Shown here piece by piece: positions 31,516 through 40,393 of a stretch of DNA of 64,000 nt (positions are counted from its first letter, which is position 1; the number at the start of each line of letters is the position of its first letter). The notes under the pieces were generated by a model. The model did no database searches. It worked only from the letters and a program-made list of their open reading frames with translations, and was not told where the DNA came from. Made by a program: the position numbers and the translations under genes. The stretch lies in NCBI GenBank assembly GCA_947475735.1, contig CANJLQ010000001.1, positions 186,001-250,000 of the forward strand, read 5' to 3'. This DNA is from Caulobacteraceae bacterium. Lineage in GTDB: Bacteria > Pseudomonadota > Alphaproteobacteria > Caulobacterales > Caulobacteraceae.

Positions 31516-32127
31516 ATGTCCCTGCGCCCCCTCTTCGTCACCCAGGTCTATGAGGCCAGCCTGGCCGATGCCCCCGGGTTCGGCGACTTCAACGCCGGCC
31601 TGGCTGAGGCCTGCCGCATGTTGGCGGTCGAGGACGGGGCGGGCCGCGCCTGGTGCCGCGAGCACGGCTATCGCGGCTATACGTCTTATGGATCGCTGAA
31701 CGACCTGCCCCAGCGCCTGCCGGAGTTCGCCGAGCTGAAGCGGCATCTGGACCGGCACGCGGTCGCCTATGCCAAGGCCCTGAACTTCGACCTGGCGCGA
31801 AAGCCCCGGCTGGACACGATGTGGGTCAATATCCTGAAGCCCGGCGGGGCGCACAGCGGCCACATCCATCCCCACGCCTTCCTGTCGGGCACGGTCTATG
31901 TCGAGGTTCCGGACGGGGCCTCGGCCCTGAAGCTGGAGGACCCGCGCCTGGCGATGATGATGGCGCGCCCGAGCGTTCTGCCGGACGTTCCCGAGGCTGA
32001 GCGTCCCTTCGTCTATCTGGCCCCGCGCCCGGGAACGGTGCTGATGTGGGAGAGCTGGCTGCGGCACGAGGTGCCGGCGAACGCGGCGAAGGCCGAGCGG
32101 ATTTCGGTGAGCTTCAACTATGCCTGA
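31516..32127 (+). CDS. TIGR02466-type putative 2OG-Fe(II) oxygenase
   Basis: A 203-residue protein starting at ATG 31516. It has the layout of the TIGR02466 family: an N-terminal LFVTQVYEASL, a YTSYGSLNDLP block, then MWVNILKPGGAHSGHIHPHAFLSGTVYVEVP with metal-binding histidines and RPGTVLMWESWLRHEVPAN containing the late His, ending ERISVSFNY. These fit a double-stranded beta-helix dioxygenase. Substrate unknown. It overlaps the following SDR gene by 8 nt, suggesting coupled expression. Confidence 0.85.
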   Translation: MSLRPLFVTQVYEASLADAPGFGDFNAGLAEACRMLAVEDGAGRAWCREHGYRGYTSYGSLNDLPQRLPEFAELKRHLDRHAVAYAKALNFDLARKPRLDTMWVNILKPGGAHSGHIHPHAFLSGTVYVEVPDGASALKLEDPRLAMMMARPSVLPDVPEAERPFVYLAPRPGTVLMWESWLRHEVPANAAKAERISVSFNYA

Positions 32128-32893
32128 GCCATTGGCGCGCCGTGTCGCGCTCGTGACGGGAGCGGCGTCCGGCATCGGTCTTGCGGCGAGCCGGCTGCTG
32201 TCCAGCGAGGGATGGGCGCTCGCTCTGGTGGATCGCGACGGAGCGGCGCTCGACGCCCTGGCTCGAACCCTGACCGACGCAGAAACCGCCGCCTTCGCGC
32301 ATGACGTGTCCGGCGATGCCGCATGGGACGAGACCGAAAGCGCCCTGCGCGAGCGGTTCGGGGGCCTGGACGGCGTCGTGGTCAACGCCGGCATCTCCGA
32401 TAGCGGAACCATCGCCGACCTGTCGTTCGAGGCCTGGCGGCGGGTGCTGTCGGTCAATCTGGACGGGGCCTTCCTGACGCTGCGGACAGGGATGCGACTG
32501 CTGCGGGACGGCGGGGCGGCCGTGGTCGTCTCCTCCGCGTCGGGCGTCAAGGCCGAGGCGGGTATCGCCGCCTATGCGGCGTCCAAGGCCGGCGTGATCC
32601 AACTGGCCAAGGTGGCGGCCAAGGAAGGGGCTCCGCGCGGGATCCGGGTCAATACGATCCTGCCGGGCGGGGTCGAGACCCCGATGTGGCGGGGAATGGA
32701 ATTCTTCAAGGACATGGTCGCGAACCTGGGATCGGAGCAGGCCGCGTTCGATGCCATCGCCGCGCAGGGCACGCCGCTGGGCCGCTATGCTAAGGCGGAG
32801 GAGATCGCGGGCCAGATCGCGTTTCTGCTGTCTCCGTCCGCCCGGTCGATGACCGGCGCGAGCCTGATCGTGGACGGCGGATACACACTGTAG
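32120..32893 (+). CDS. Short-chain dehydrogenase/reductase (SDR)
   Basis: A 257-residue classical SDR oxidoreductase. It has the cofactor motif TGAASGIG, the NAG motif VVVNAGIS, and the catalytic tetrad region VVVSSASGVKAEAGIAAYAASKAG with Ser, Tyr and Lys, followed by IRVNTILPGGVETPM. NAD(H) preference is suggested by an Asp (VDRDG) at the end of strand 2. Substrate unknown. It overlaps the 2OG oxygenase gene by 8 nt and ends just before the sigma factor promoter. Confidence 0.9.
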   Translation: MPEPLARRVALVTGAASGIGLAASRLLSSEGWALALVDRDGAALDALARTLTDAETAAFAHDVSGDAAWDETESALRERFGGLDGVVVNAGISDSGTIADLSFEAWRRVLSVNLDGAFLTLRTGMRLLRDGGAAVVVSSASGVKAEAGIAAYAASKAGVIQLAKVAAKEGAPRGIRVNTILPGGVETPMWRGMEFFKDMVANLGSEQAAFDAIAAQGTPLGRYAKAEEIAGQIAFLLSPSARSMTGASLIVDGGYTL

Positions 32894-32903
32894 CGCCGCC
32901 GGT

Positions 32904-32928
32904 GTAACCTTCCGCCTTCCTCACCGTA
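32904..32928 (+). promoter_or_regulatory. Candidate ECF-sigma promoter upstream of the sigma factor gene
   Basis: GTAACC at 32904-32909 and CGTA at 32925-32928, separated by 15 nt, resemble the -35/-10 pattern of ECF sigma factors and lie directly before the sigF-like gene, as expected for autoregulation. Transcription would begin only a few nucleotides before the GTG start. Read by eye only. Confidence 0.45.
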
Positions 32929-32939
32929 TCCGGGCCCAC

Positions 32940-33503
32940 GTGACCGACCGCGAAGCCCAACTCAAAGCCTTGATGCTCCGTGGTCTGGATGGCGATGCCG
33001 CCGCCTGGCGCCTGCTGCTGTCCGATCTGGGGGCGCATTTGCGTCCCTTCTTCCGCCGAAGACTGTTCAACGGCGGGGAGGATGCGGAGGACCTGGTGCA
33101 GGAGACCCTGATCGCCATCCACGCCAAGCGGGCCACCTGGGACCGCGCCCAGCCCTTCACCGCCTGGGCCTTCGCCATCGCGCGCCACAAGCTGATCGAC
33201 CATCTGCGTCGCCAGGGCCGCCGACCCACCCATCCGCTGGACGAGGCGTCGGACCTGTTCGCCGACCACACGGTCGAGGACGGGGCGACCCGCGCCGACC
33301 TGACCCGCATCCTGGCGCTGCTACCGGCCCGCCAGCGGCGTCTGATTGAGGATGTCCGGTTGAGGGGCCTGACCGTCGCCGAGGCCGCCGCCAATCACGG
33401 CTACACCCTGACCGCCGCCAAGGTCAGCATCCACCGCAGTATGAAGTCATTGAACGCCCGCTTCGCGCCCGCGTCCGCCGACGGAGCCGAAGATGAAGAC
33501 TGA
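32940..33503 (+). CDS. sigF: ECF RNA polymerase sigma factor (SigF-like)
   Basis: A 187-residue sigma-70 family member starting at GTG 32940. Region 2 contains DAEDLVQETLIAIHAKRATWD and FTAWAFAIARHKLIDHLRR; region 4 contains LPARQRRLIEDVRLRGLTVAEAAANHG. No regions 1 or 3 are seen, so it is an ECF type. The next gene, overlapping by 11 nt, encodes an NrsF/DUF1109 membrane anti-sigma factor, the partner of SigF in Caulobacter, where the pair responds to oxidative or heavy-metal stress. The name rests on that pairing. Confidence 0.85.
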   Translation: MTDREAQLKALMLRGLDGDAAAWRLLLSDLGAHLRPFFRRRLFNGGEDAEDLVQETLIAIHAKRATWDRAQPFTAWAFAIARHKLIDHLRRQGRRPTHPLDEASDLFADHTVEDGATRADLTRILALLPARQRRLIEDVRLRGLTVAEAAANHGYTLTAAKVSIHRSMKSLNARFAPASADGAEDED

Positions 33504-34134
33504 TGACCTGATCGAGGCCCTGGCCGCCGACCTGCCCGTCTCTGGCGCGCGGCAGGTGGAACGGCGGCTGCTGCTCGCGCTGGTCGCCGGGGGCCTGTTG
33601 GTCCTGCTGGGCGTCGGGCTGTGGCTCGGGTTCCGGGAGGACCTGGGCTCCGCGATGATGGGACGGAACTTCTGGCTGAAGGCCACCTACACCGGCGCGC
33701 TGGGCGTGGTCGGGTTCTGGCTGCTGGACCGGCTGGGGCGGCCCGGATCGGCGATCCGTGCGCCGCTGTTGGCCCTGGGCGTCGTCCTGGCCGCCGGTGC
33801 CGGCTTCGCCGTGTGGGAGTTCTTCTCCATGGAAGAGGCCGAGCGCATGCCCGCCGTGATGGGCGAGAGCGCAAGGGCGTGCGCGCCGCTGATCCTGATC
33901 CTCAGCCTGATCGCGGCGCCCTTCGTGTTCGGGGCCGCGCGCGGGTTCGCGCCGATGCGACCGGGCGCGGCGGGCGCGGCGGCGGGGTTGCTGACGGCGG
34001 CGCTCGCCGCGACGCTGTACGGAATGCACTGTCCCGAGCAGACGGCCGGCTTCGTCATGGTCTGGTATTCCTTGGGGATCGGGCTGGCGGCGGCGGCGGG
34101 CGCGGTGATCGGCCGGGTGCTGTTCCGCTGGTAA
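33493..34134 (+). CDS. nrsF: NrsF (DUF1109) anti-sigma factor, integral membrane
   Basis: A 213-residue protein with six predicted membrane helices after a short cytoplasmic N-terminus (MKTDDLIEALAADLP). DUF1109 features include the NFWLKATYTGALG and HCPEQTAGFVMVWYSLGI segments. In Caulobacter, NrsF holds SigF at the inner membrane until stress, and conserved cysteines are needed for the response. Here Cys residues occur in ARACAPL and MHCPEQ. It overlaps the sigma gene by 11 nt on the same strand. Confidence 0.86.
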   Translation: MKTDDLIEALAADLPVSGARQVERRLLLALVAGGLLVLLGVGLWLGFREDLGSAMMGRNFWLKATYTGALGVVGFWLLDRLGRPGSAIRAPLLALGVVLAAGAGFAVWEFFSMEEAERMPAVMGESARACAPLILILSLIAAPFVFGAARGFAPMRPGAAGAAAGLLTAALAATLYGMHCPEQTAGFVMVWYSLGIGLAAAAGAVIGRVLFRW

Positions 34135-34255
34135 GGCGACTGCGGCCTTCAATCCGCCCTTCCGCGTGCCTATCTCGTTTGCCCTGACGCGCGCCGGTCG
34201 CTAAACCCGCGCCGACCTCCTCACACGCTTGAACGACAAGGGCGCGACGCACTCC

Positions 34256-35923
<1,668 letters not shown>

Positions 35924-35937
35924 GGCACAAGGCGGGC

Positions 35938-36867
35938 ATGTCCGCGCGCCCGCCCCTGCTGATTCTGTCTCCGGCCCTCGCGCCCGTTGCACCGTTTCTC
36001 GAGGCAGGGTGGGACGTTCGCCGGTCATGGTTGGCGGACGAGGCCGAGGCGGCGCGCGAGGCATCGGCGGTCGTCGTGGCCGGCGAGGATGTGCTGGACA
36101 TGGCCATGCTCGAGCGCATGCCGAACCTGCGTCACGTCGCCTGCTTCACCTCGGGATACGACGGGCTGGACGTTGAGGCGTGCCGGGCGCGCGGCTGGAT
36201 CGTCACCCATGCGCCGGCCGTGAACCACGAGGATGTGGCCGATCATGCCCTGGCGCTGATGCTGGCGGCCCGGCGGCGGATCGTGGACGGCGACCGGATC
36301 GTACGCTCGGGAAGCTGGACGATCGAGCAGCGGCTGATCACATCCTCCATGCGAGGCCAGCGGGTGGGCATCGTCGGTCTGGGCGCCATCGGCGAGGCGG
36401 TGGCGCTGCGGGTCGCGGTGATGGGCTGCGAGGTGCGGTGGTGGGGGCCGCGGGACAAGGCGCAGGCGGCCTGGCCCAAGGCGGCGTCGCTGGTCGAACT
36501 GGCCCAGGCATCGGACATCCTGGTGGTGGCGTGTCGGGCCGACGCGACGAACCGGGGGCTGATCTCGGCGCAGGTCATCGAAACCCTGGGGCCGACCGGT
36601 CTGCTGGTGAACGTGGCGCGCGGCTCGCTGGTCGACGAGGACGGCCTGATCGCGGCGCTGAAGGCCGGTCGGCTGGGCGGCGCCGCGTTGGACGTGTTCG
36701 AGACCGAGCCGACATCGGCGGAGCGATGGGCGGACGTGCCCAACGTCCTGCTGACGCCGCATACGGCCGGGGCGACGATGGCGGCGGTGCAGGGCATGCT
36801 GGCGCTTCTGATCCGGAACCTTCAGGCTGTGGCGGCGGGCGAGCCGCCCGTGTCGCCCGTTCCGTGA
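35938..36867 (+). CDS. D-2-hydroxyacid dehydrogenase (NAD-dependent)
   Basis: A 309-residue member of the D-isomer-specific 2-hydroxyacid dehydrogenase family. The Rossmann motif GIVGLGAIGEAVA is followed by NVARGSLVDEDGL (substrate-binding Arg) and the catalytic His in LLTPHTAGAT. The dimerisation helix VNHEDVADHALALMLAA is typical. Substrates could be glyoxylate, hydroxypyruvate or related acids. It starts 14 nt after ettA, and its stop overlaps the next gene's GTG. Confidence 0.88.
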   Translation: MSARPPLLILSPALAPVAPFLEAGWDVRRSWLADEAEAAREASAVVVAGEDVLDMAMLERMPNLRHVACFTSGYDGLDVEACRARGWIVTHAPAVNHEDVADHALALMLAARRRIVDGDRIVRSGSWTIEQRLITSSMRGQRVGIVGLGAIGEAVALRVAVMGCEVRWWGPRDKAQAAWPKAASLVELAQASDILVVACRADATNRGLISAQVIETLGPTGLLVNVARGSLVDEDGLIAALKAGRLGGAALDVFETEPTSAERWADVPNVLLTPHTAGATMAAVQGMLALLIRNLQAVAAGEPPVSPVP

Positions 36868-37736
36868 GTTCTGCCGTGACCGACCCCGCCGCCGACGCCG
36901 AGGCCCTGACGCTGGAGTGTTTTCCCATGCGGCCCGACCCGCCGCGCATGGTGCCAGGGCGGCCCGAGCGGGACTGGATGGAGGACTTCGCCGGGCGCCA
37001 TCCCTATCGCTGCCTGCCGCTGACCATGGCCAACACCACGGGCTGGGATCTGCTGTGTCCGTTCGGGTTCGAGGCCGAGTGGGACGGAAGGCTTGGGGCG
37101 GACGCGATCCAGTTCCGGCCGGACGCCGACGCGCTCTATTTCGAGCATTTCGCCGCGTCGCATTTCACCGAGGGGGTGCTGACGTTTCACACCGGCTGGC
37201 TGTTTCGCACGCCGCCGGGGTGGGGCATGCGGGCGTCGGGGCCGCCGAACCGGGGCAAGCACGGGATCGCGCCGCTGGAGGGCCTGACCGAGACGGACTG
37301 GCTGCCCTATCCCTTCACCATGAACTGGCGCTTCACCGCGCCCGGCGTGATCCGGTTCGAAAAGGACGAGCCGTTCTGCTTCCTGCAGCCGTTCCCGCAT
37401 CACCGGATCGAGCGGTTCCAGCCCGTTCGTCGGTCGGTCGAGGACGACGGCGACCTGGCCCTGCAGTATCGAAAGTGGTCCGAGGTCCGTACCGACTTCA
37501 ATACCCGCATGGCGGCGGGCGACCCCGAGGCGGCCAGAGAGGCGTGGCAGAAATTCTACTTCCGGGGCGAGTTTCCCGACCGCATCGCCGAAGCCCCGGA
37601 CAGCCACGTCAACAAGCGGCGCATGGCGCCCCTGCCCGAGGCCCCGGTGCCGGGGCCGCCCGCACGGGCGCATGTCGGATTCACCAACTGGTCGGCGCAA
37701 GGCGCGGCAAAGGCGGTCAGGGGCGACAGGACCTAG
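36864..37736 (+). CDS. DUF6065 family protein
   Basis: A 290-residue soluble protein starting at GTG 36864, which overlaps the dehydrogenase stop (GTGA); a GTG at 36876 is an alternative. It has conserved-looking blocks PYRCLPLTMANTTGWDLLCPFGFEAEWDG, FTEGVLTFHTGWLFRTPPGW and FEKDEPFCFLQPFPH, consistent with DUF6065. No catalytic motif can be recognised and no signal peptide is present. Its 3' end overlaps the convergent EF-hand gene by 4 nt. Coupling to the dehydrogenase suggests related functions. Confidence 0.72.
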   Translation: MSSAVTDPAADAEALTLECFPMRPDPPRMVPGRPERDWMEDFAGRHPYRCLPLTMANTTGWDLLCPFGFEAEWDGRLGADAIQFRPDADALYFEHFAASHFTEGVLTFHTGWLFRTPPGWGMRASGPPNRGKHGIAPLEGLTETDWLPYPFTMNWRFTAPGVIRFEKDEPFCFLQPFPHHRIERFQPVRRSVEDDGDLALQYRKWSEVRTDFNTRMAAGDPEAAREAWQKFYFRGEFPDRIAEAPDSHVNKRRMAPLPEAPVPGPPARAHVGFTNWSAQGAAKAVRGDRT

Positions 37737-38245
37737 TCGGCGGGTTGCCGGGCTGCCTGTCGCTCGGCCGCGCTGACGCTGCCGTTCCCATCCGAATCCA
37801 GGCGCTGGAACCGCCAGGCGACCACCGACTGGAACTCCTGACGGGTCAGGCGGCCGTCGCCGTCGCGGTCCGCCCGCGTCCAGGCGCGCGCGCCGGTCTG
37901 GCCCGCCGCGACCGCCTGTTCGATCTCGGCCGTGGTGACGACGTCGTCGGAATCGGCGTCGGCCCGCTGGAAACCTCGCAGGGCGCGGGCCTGCATCTGG
38001 TCCGCCGTCATGGGGCCGGCTTCGCCCGCGTTCGGGCGGCGCGGAGCCGGTCGGGGCGGCAGCGGCTCGATATCCTCGGCCGCGTCCTGAAGGGAGTCAG
38101 GCATCGGGGCGTCGAGGGGTTCGAGCAACGGCGCGGGCTCGGCGATCGCCGTCGGGGCGGCTGCGGCGTCGTCCCCTTCCGAACAGGCCATCAGGGTCGA
38201 TGACGACACAACGATCAGGATCTGGACCAGTGGGCGCAACGACAT
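37733..38245 (-). CDS. EF-hand lipoprotein
   Basis: A 170-residue exported protein with a signal sequence ending in a lipobox (TLMAC at about 17-21), a Pro/Ala/Glu-rich linker and a C-terminal calcium-binding region. Three EF-hand loops are visible: DADSDDVVTTAEIE, DRDGDGRLTRQEF and DSDGNGSVSAAE. It probably binds Ca2+ in the periplasm or outer membrane. Partner unknown. The start ATG 38245 is divergent from the methionine operon regulator. Confidence 0.83.
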   Translation of the reverse strand: MSLRPLVQILIVVSSSTLMACSEGDDAAAAPTAIAEPAPLLEPLDAPMPDSLQDAAEDIEPLPPRPAPRRPNAGEAGPMTADQMQARALRGFQRADADSDDVVTTAEIEQAVAAGQTGARAWTRADRDGDGRLTRQEFQSVVAWRFQRLDSDGNGSVSAAERQAARQPAD

Positions 38246-38312
38246 CTCCCGGGGCGACGAGCGTGACTGTAACGCGGAAATGGGCCGAAACCGTCGAAGC
38301 TTTTCCGCTGGA

Positions 38313-38340
38313 AATCATATAAGGATATCCTTATATGATT
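38313..38340. promoter_or_regulatory. Perfect 28-bp palindrome, probable SahR-type operator
   Basis: The half-site AATCATATAAGGAT is followed at once by its exact reverse complement, centred between 38326 and 38327. It ends 5 nt before the ATG of the ArsR-methyltransferase gene and lies in the gap between divergent genes. An ArsR-family dimer bound here would block transcription, giving autoregulation of the regulator-metF-metH operon. Confidence 0.8.
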
Positions 38341-38345
38341 ATCTC

Positions 38346-39308
38346 ATGGCTCTGACTGCCGACCAGATCGTGGATGCCCTGCGCGCCGCCGGGGAGCCGA
38401 CCCGGCTGCGGGTGTTGTCGCTGCTGGCCGGCGAGGAACTGTCGGTCATGGAACTGAGCCGCGTGCTGGACCAAAGCCAGCCGCGCGTCTCGCGTCACCT
38501 GAAGCTGATGGCCGACGCCGGACTGATCGAGCGGTTCCCGGACGGGGCGCGGGTCTTCTATCGCGTGTCGCACGAGCCGGACGTTCGCCGTCTGGTCGAC
38601 ACCGTGCTGGACCTGCTGGACGACGGCGAGGGCCTGGCCGACCACGCCCGACTGGAAGCGGTGCGCGACGAACGCGCGACGGCGGCGGCCGCCTATTTCG
38701 AACAGGTCGCGCCCAGCTGGGACCGGATCCGGTCGCTGTATGTCTCCGAGACGGCGGTCGAGAGCGCGATCGAGCGCGCGGCCGGGCCCGGACCGTTCGA
38801 GCGGGTGGTGGACCTGGGCACCGGATCGGGGCGGATGCTGACCCTGCTGGGTAAGAAGTCCCGGATGTCGATCGGGCTGGACCTGTCGCAGAACATGCTG
38901 AACATCGCCCGCGCCAATGTCGCCAAGGCCGGGCTCGACAAGGTCGAGCTGAGGCACGGGGACATCTTCGCGACGCGCCTGCCGGCTCAGTCGGCGGACC
39001 TCGTGCTGGTGCATCAGGTGCTGCATTACCTGGCCGATCCTGTCGCCGCCGTGGCCGAGGCGGCGCGGCTGGTGTCGCCCGGTGGAAAGCTGCTGATCGT
39101 TGATTTCGCCCCCCATGACCTGGAGCGGCTGCGGGAGGAACATCAGCATCGCCGGCTCGGTTTCGCGGACGAGGAGATCGGCCGCTGGCTGGGGGACGCG
39201 GGGCTCAAACCTTCGGCGACCATCGCCCTGCCCCCGGACACGGCGGGCCTGACCGTCACCATCTGGACCGCCGAGCGGCCCGCCGTCGCCAACAGGAGCG
39301 TCGCCTGA
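38346..39308 (+). CDS. ArsR-family regulator fused to a SAM-dependent methyltransferase (SahR-like)
   Basis: The 320-residue protein joins an N-terminal ArsR winged helix (residues about 5-90, with SVMELSRVLDQSQPRVSRHLKLMADAGLIE as recognition region) to a class I methyltransferase domain with motif I VVDLGTGSGR at 154-163 and DLVLVHQVLHYLADP. ArsR-type SahR regulators control methionine-cycle genes and sense S-adenosylhomocysteine. The immediate downstream metF and metH genes, with a 1-nt overlap (TGATG), fit that role. The fused domain may serve as the SAH/SAM sensor. The ATG at 38346 follows the palindrome by 5 nt, so the transcript may be leaderless. Confidence 0.85.
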   Translation: MALTADQIVDALRAAGEPTRLRVLSLLAGEELSVMELSRVLDQSQPRVSRHLKLMADAGLIERFPDGARVFYRVSHEPDVRRLVDTVLDLLDDGEGLADHARLEAVRDERATAAAAYFEQVAPSWDRIRSLYVSETAVESAIERAAGPGPFERVVDLGTGSGRMLTLLGKKSRMSIGLDLSQNMLNIARANVAKAGLDKVELRHGDIFATRLPAQSADLVLVHQVLHYLADPVAAVAEAARLVSPGGKLLIVDFAPHDLERLREEHQHRRLGFADEEIGRWLGDAGLKPSATIALPPDTAGLTVTIWTAERPAVANRSVA

Positions 39309-40393
39309 TGGCCGCCACCTCTCTCGCCGCCGCTCGCGCATTGCTGCTGTCCCCGCTGGGCCCCGTCGCGCGCGCGGGTGAGAACGGCAGTCCGGTCAGG
39401 GTCTCGTTCGAGTTCTTTCCGCCCAAGTCCGACGAAGCCGAAGCGTCGCTGTGGAAATCGATCCGACGGCTGGAGCCGCTGAACCCGGCCTTCGTGTCGG
39501 TGACCTATGGGGCCGGCGGATCGACGCGCGAGCGGACGCATCGGACGGTCCAGCGCATCCTGACCGAAACGACGATGAAGCCCGCCGCCCACCTGACCTG
39601 CGTCGAGGCCAGCCGCGACGAGGTCGATCAGGTGATCGACGAATACAAGGCCATCGGCGTGGACCACATCGTGGCCCTGCGCGGCGACCCGCCCGGCTCG
39701 GCGGTCAGCGGCGGCTCGGGCATCGGCGGGGTCTATCAGCCGCGCGCGGACGGCTATGCCAATGCGACGGAACTGGCCCGCGCGATCCAGCGAGTGGGCG
39801 GGTTCCAGACCTCGGTCGGCGTCTATCCGGAGAAGCATCCGGAAAGCCCGTCGATCGAGCATGACATCGACGTGCTGAAGGCCAAGGTCGACGCGGGCGC
39901 GACGCGGGCGCTGAGCCAGTTCTTCTTCGACATCGACGCGTTCCTGAGGTTCCGGGACCGGGTGCGGGCGGCGGGGGTGACCATCCCGCTGATCCCCGGG
40001 ATCATGCCGGTGTCGAACTTCGCCGGACTGCAACGGATGAGCGCCTCGTGCGGGGCTTCGGTGCCCGCGTGGCTGGCCGCCCATTTCGAGGGGCTGGACG
40101 ACGATCCGGAGACGCGCAAGCTGGTCGCCGCTTCGGTGGCGGCCGAGACGTGCGCGCGCCTGCAGGAGGAAGGCTTTTCTGACTTCCACTTCTACACGCT
40201 CAACCGGGCAGACCTCGTCTATGCGATCTGCCGGATCCTGGGCGTGCGCGAAGGACAATCCTCCCCCATCGGGGGAGGGGGACCGCGAAGCGGTGGAGGG
40301 GGCCAGCCGCAGATGACGGAGTCTGGGGCGAGCCCCCTCCGTCACTCCGCTGCGCTCCGTGCCACCTCCCCCAATGGGGGAGGATTTCAATGA
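39308..40393 (+). CDS. metF: Methylenetetrahydrofolate reductase with repeat-derived C-terminal extension
   Basis: MetF reduces 5,10-methylene-THF to 5-methyl-THF using FAD. The frame encodes 361 residues. The catalytic barrel covers about 30-312 with SFEFFPPKSDEAE, FVSVTYGAGGSTRERT, HLTCVEASRDEV, ALRGDPP and FFFDIDAFLRFRDR. Residues 317-361 (from the CAA codon at 40256) are encoded by palindromic repeat copy B and are Gly/Ser/Pro-rich, unlike any MetF. In three sister copies this codon is TAA, so the natural length is probably 316. Its start overlaps the regulator stop, and its stop overlaps the metH start (ATGA). Confidence 0.93.
   Translation: MAATSLAAARALLLSPLGPVARAGENGSPVRVSFEFFPPKSDEAEASLWKSIRRLEPLNPAFVSVTYGAGGSTRERTHRTVQRILTETTMKPAAHLTCVEASRDEVDQVIDEYKAIGVDHIVALRGDPPGSAVSGGSGIGGVYQPRADGYANATELARAIQRVGGFQTSVGVYPEKHPESPSIEHDIDVLKAKVDAGATRALSQFFFDIDAFLRFRDRVRAAGVTIPLIPGIMPVSNFAGLQRMSASCGASVPAWLAAHFEGLDDDPETRKLVAASVAAETCARLQEEGFSDFHFYTLNRADLVYAICRILGVREGQSSPIGGGGPRSGGGGQPQMTESGASPLRHSAALRATSPNGGGFQ
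40256..40388. repeat. GC-rich palindromic repeat, copy B (within the 3' end of metF)
   Basis: This copy of about 133 bp begins CAATCCTCCCCC and ends GGGGGAGGAT. Its inner sequence (GGGGGACCGCGAAGCGGTGG ... CCGTCACTCCGCTGCGCTCC) matches the reverse complement of copy D. End hairpins CTCCCCCATCGGGGGAG and CCTCCCCCAATGGGGGAGG are intact. It is translated as the metF tail. Confidence 0.85.

Noticed and set aside
38246-38345. SAM or SAH riboswitch controlling the methionine operon
   Set aside because: The space before the regulator is too short and is occupied by a DNA palindrome, which fits protein-mediated control.
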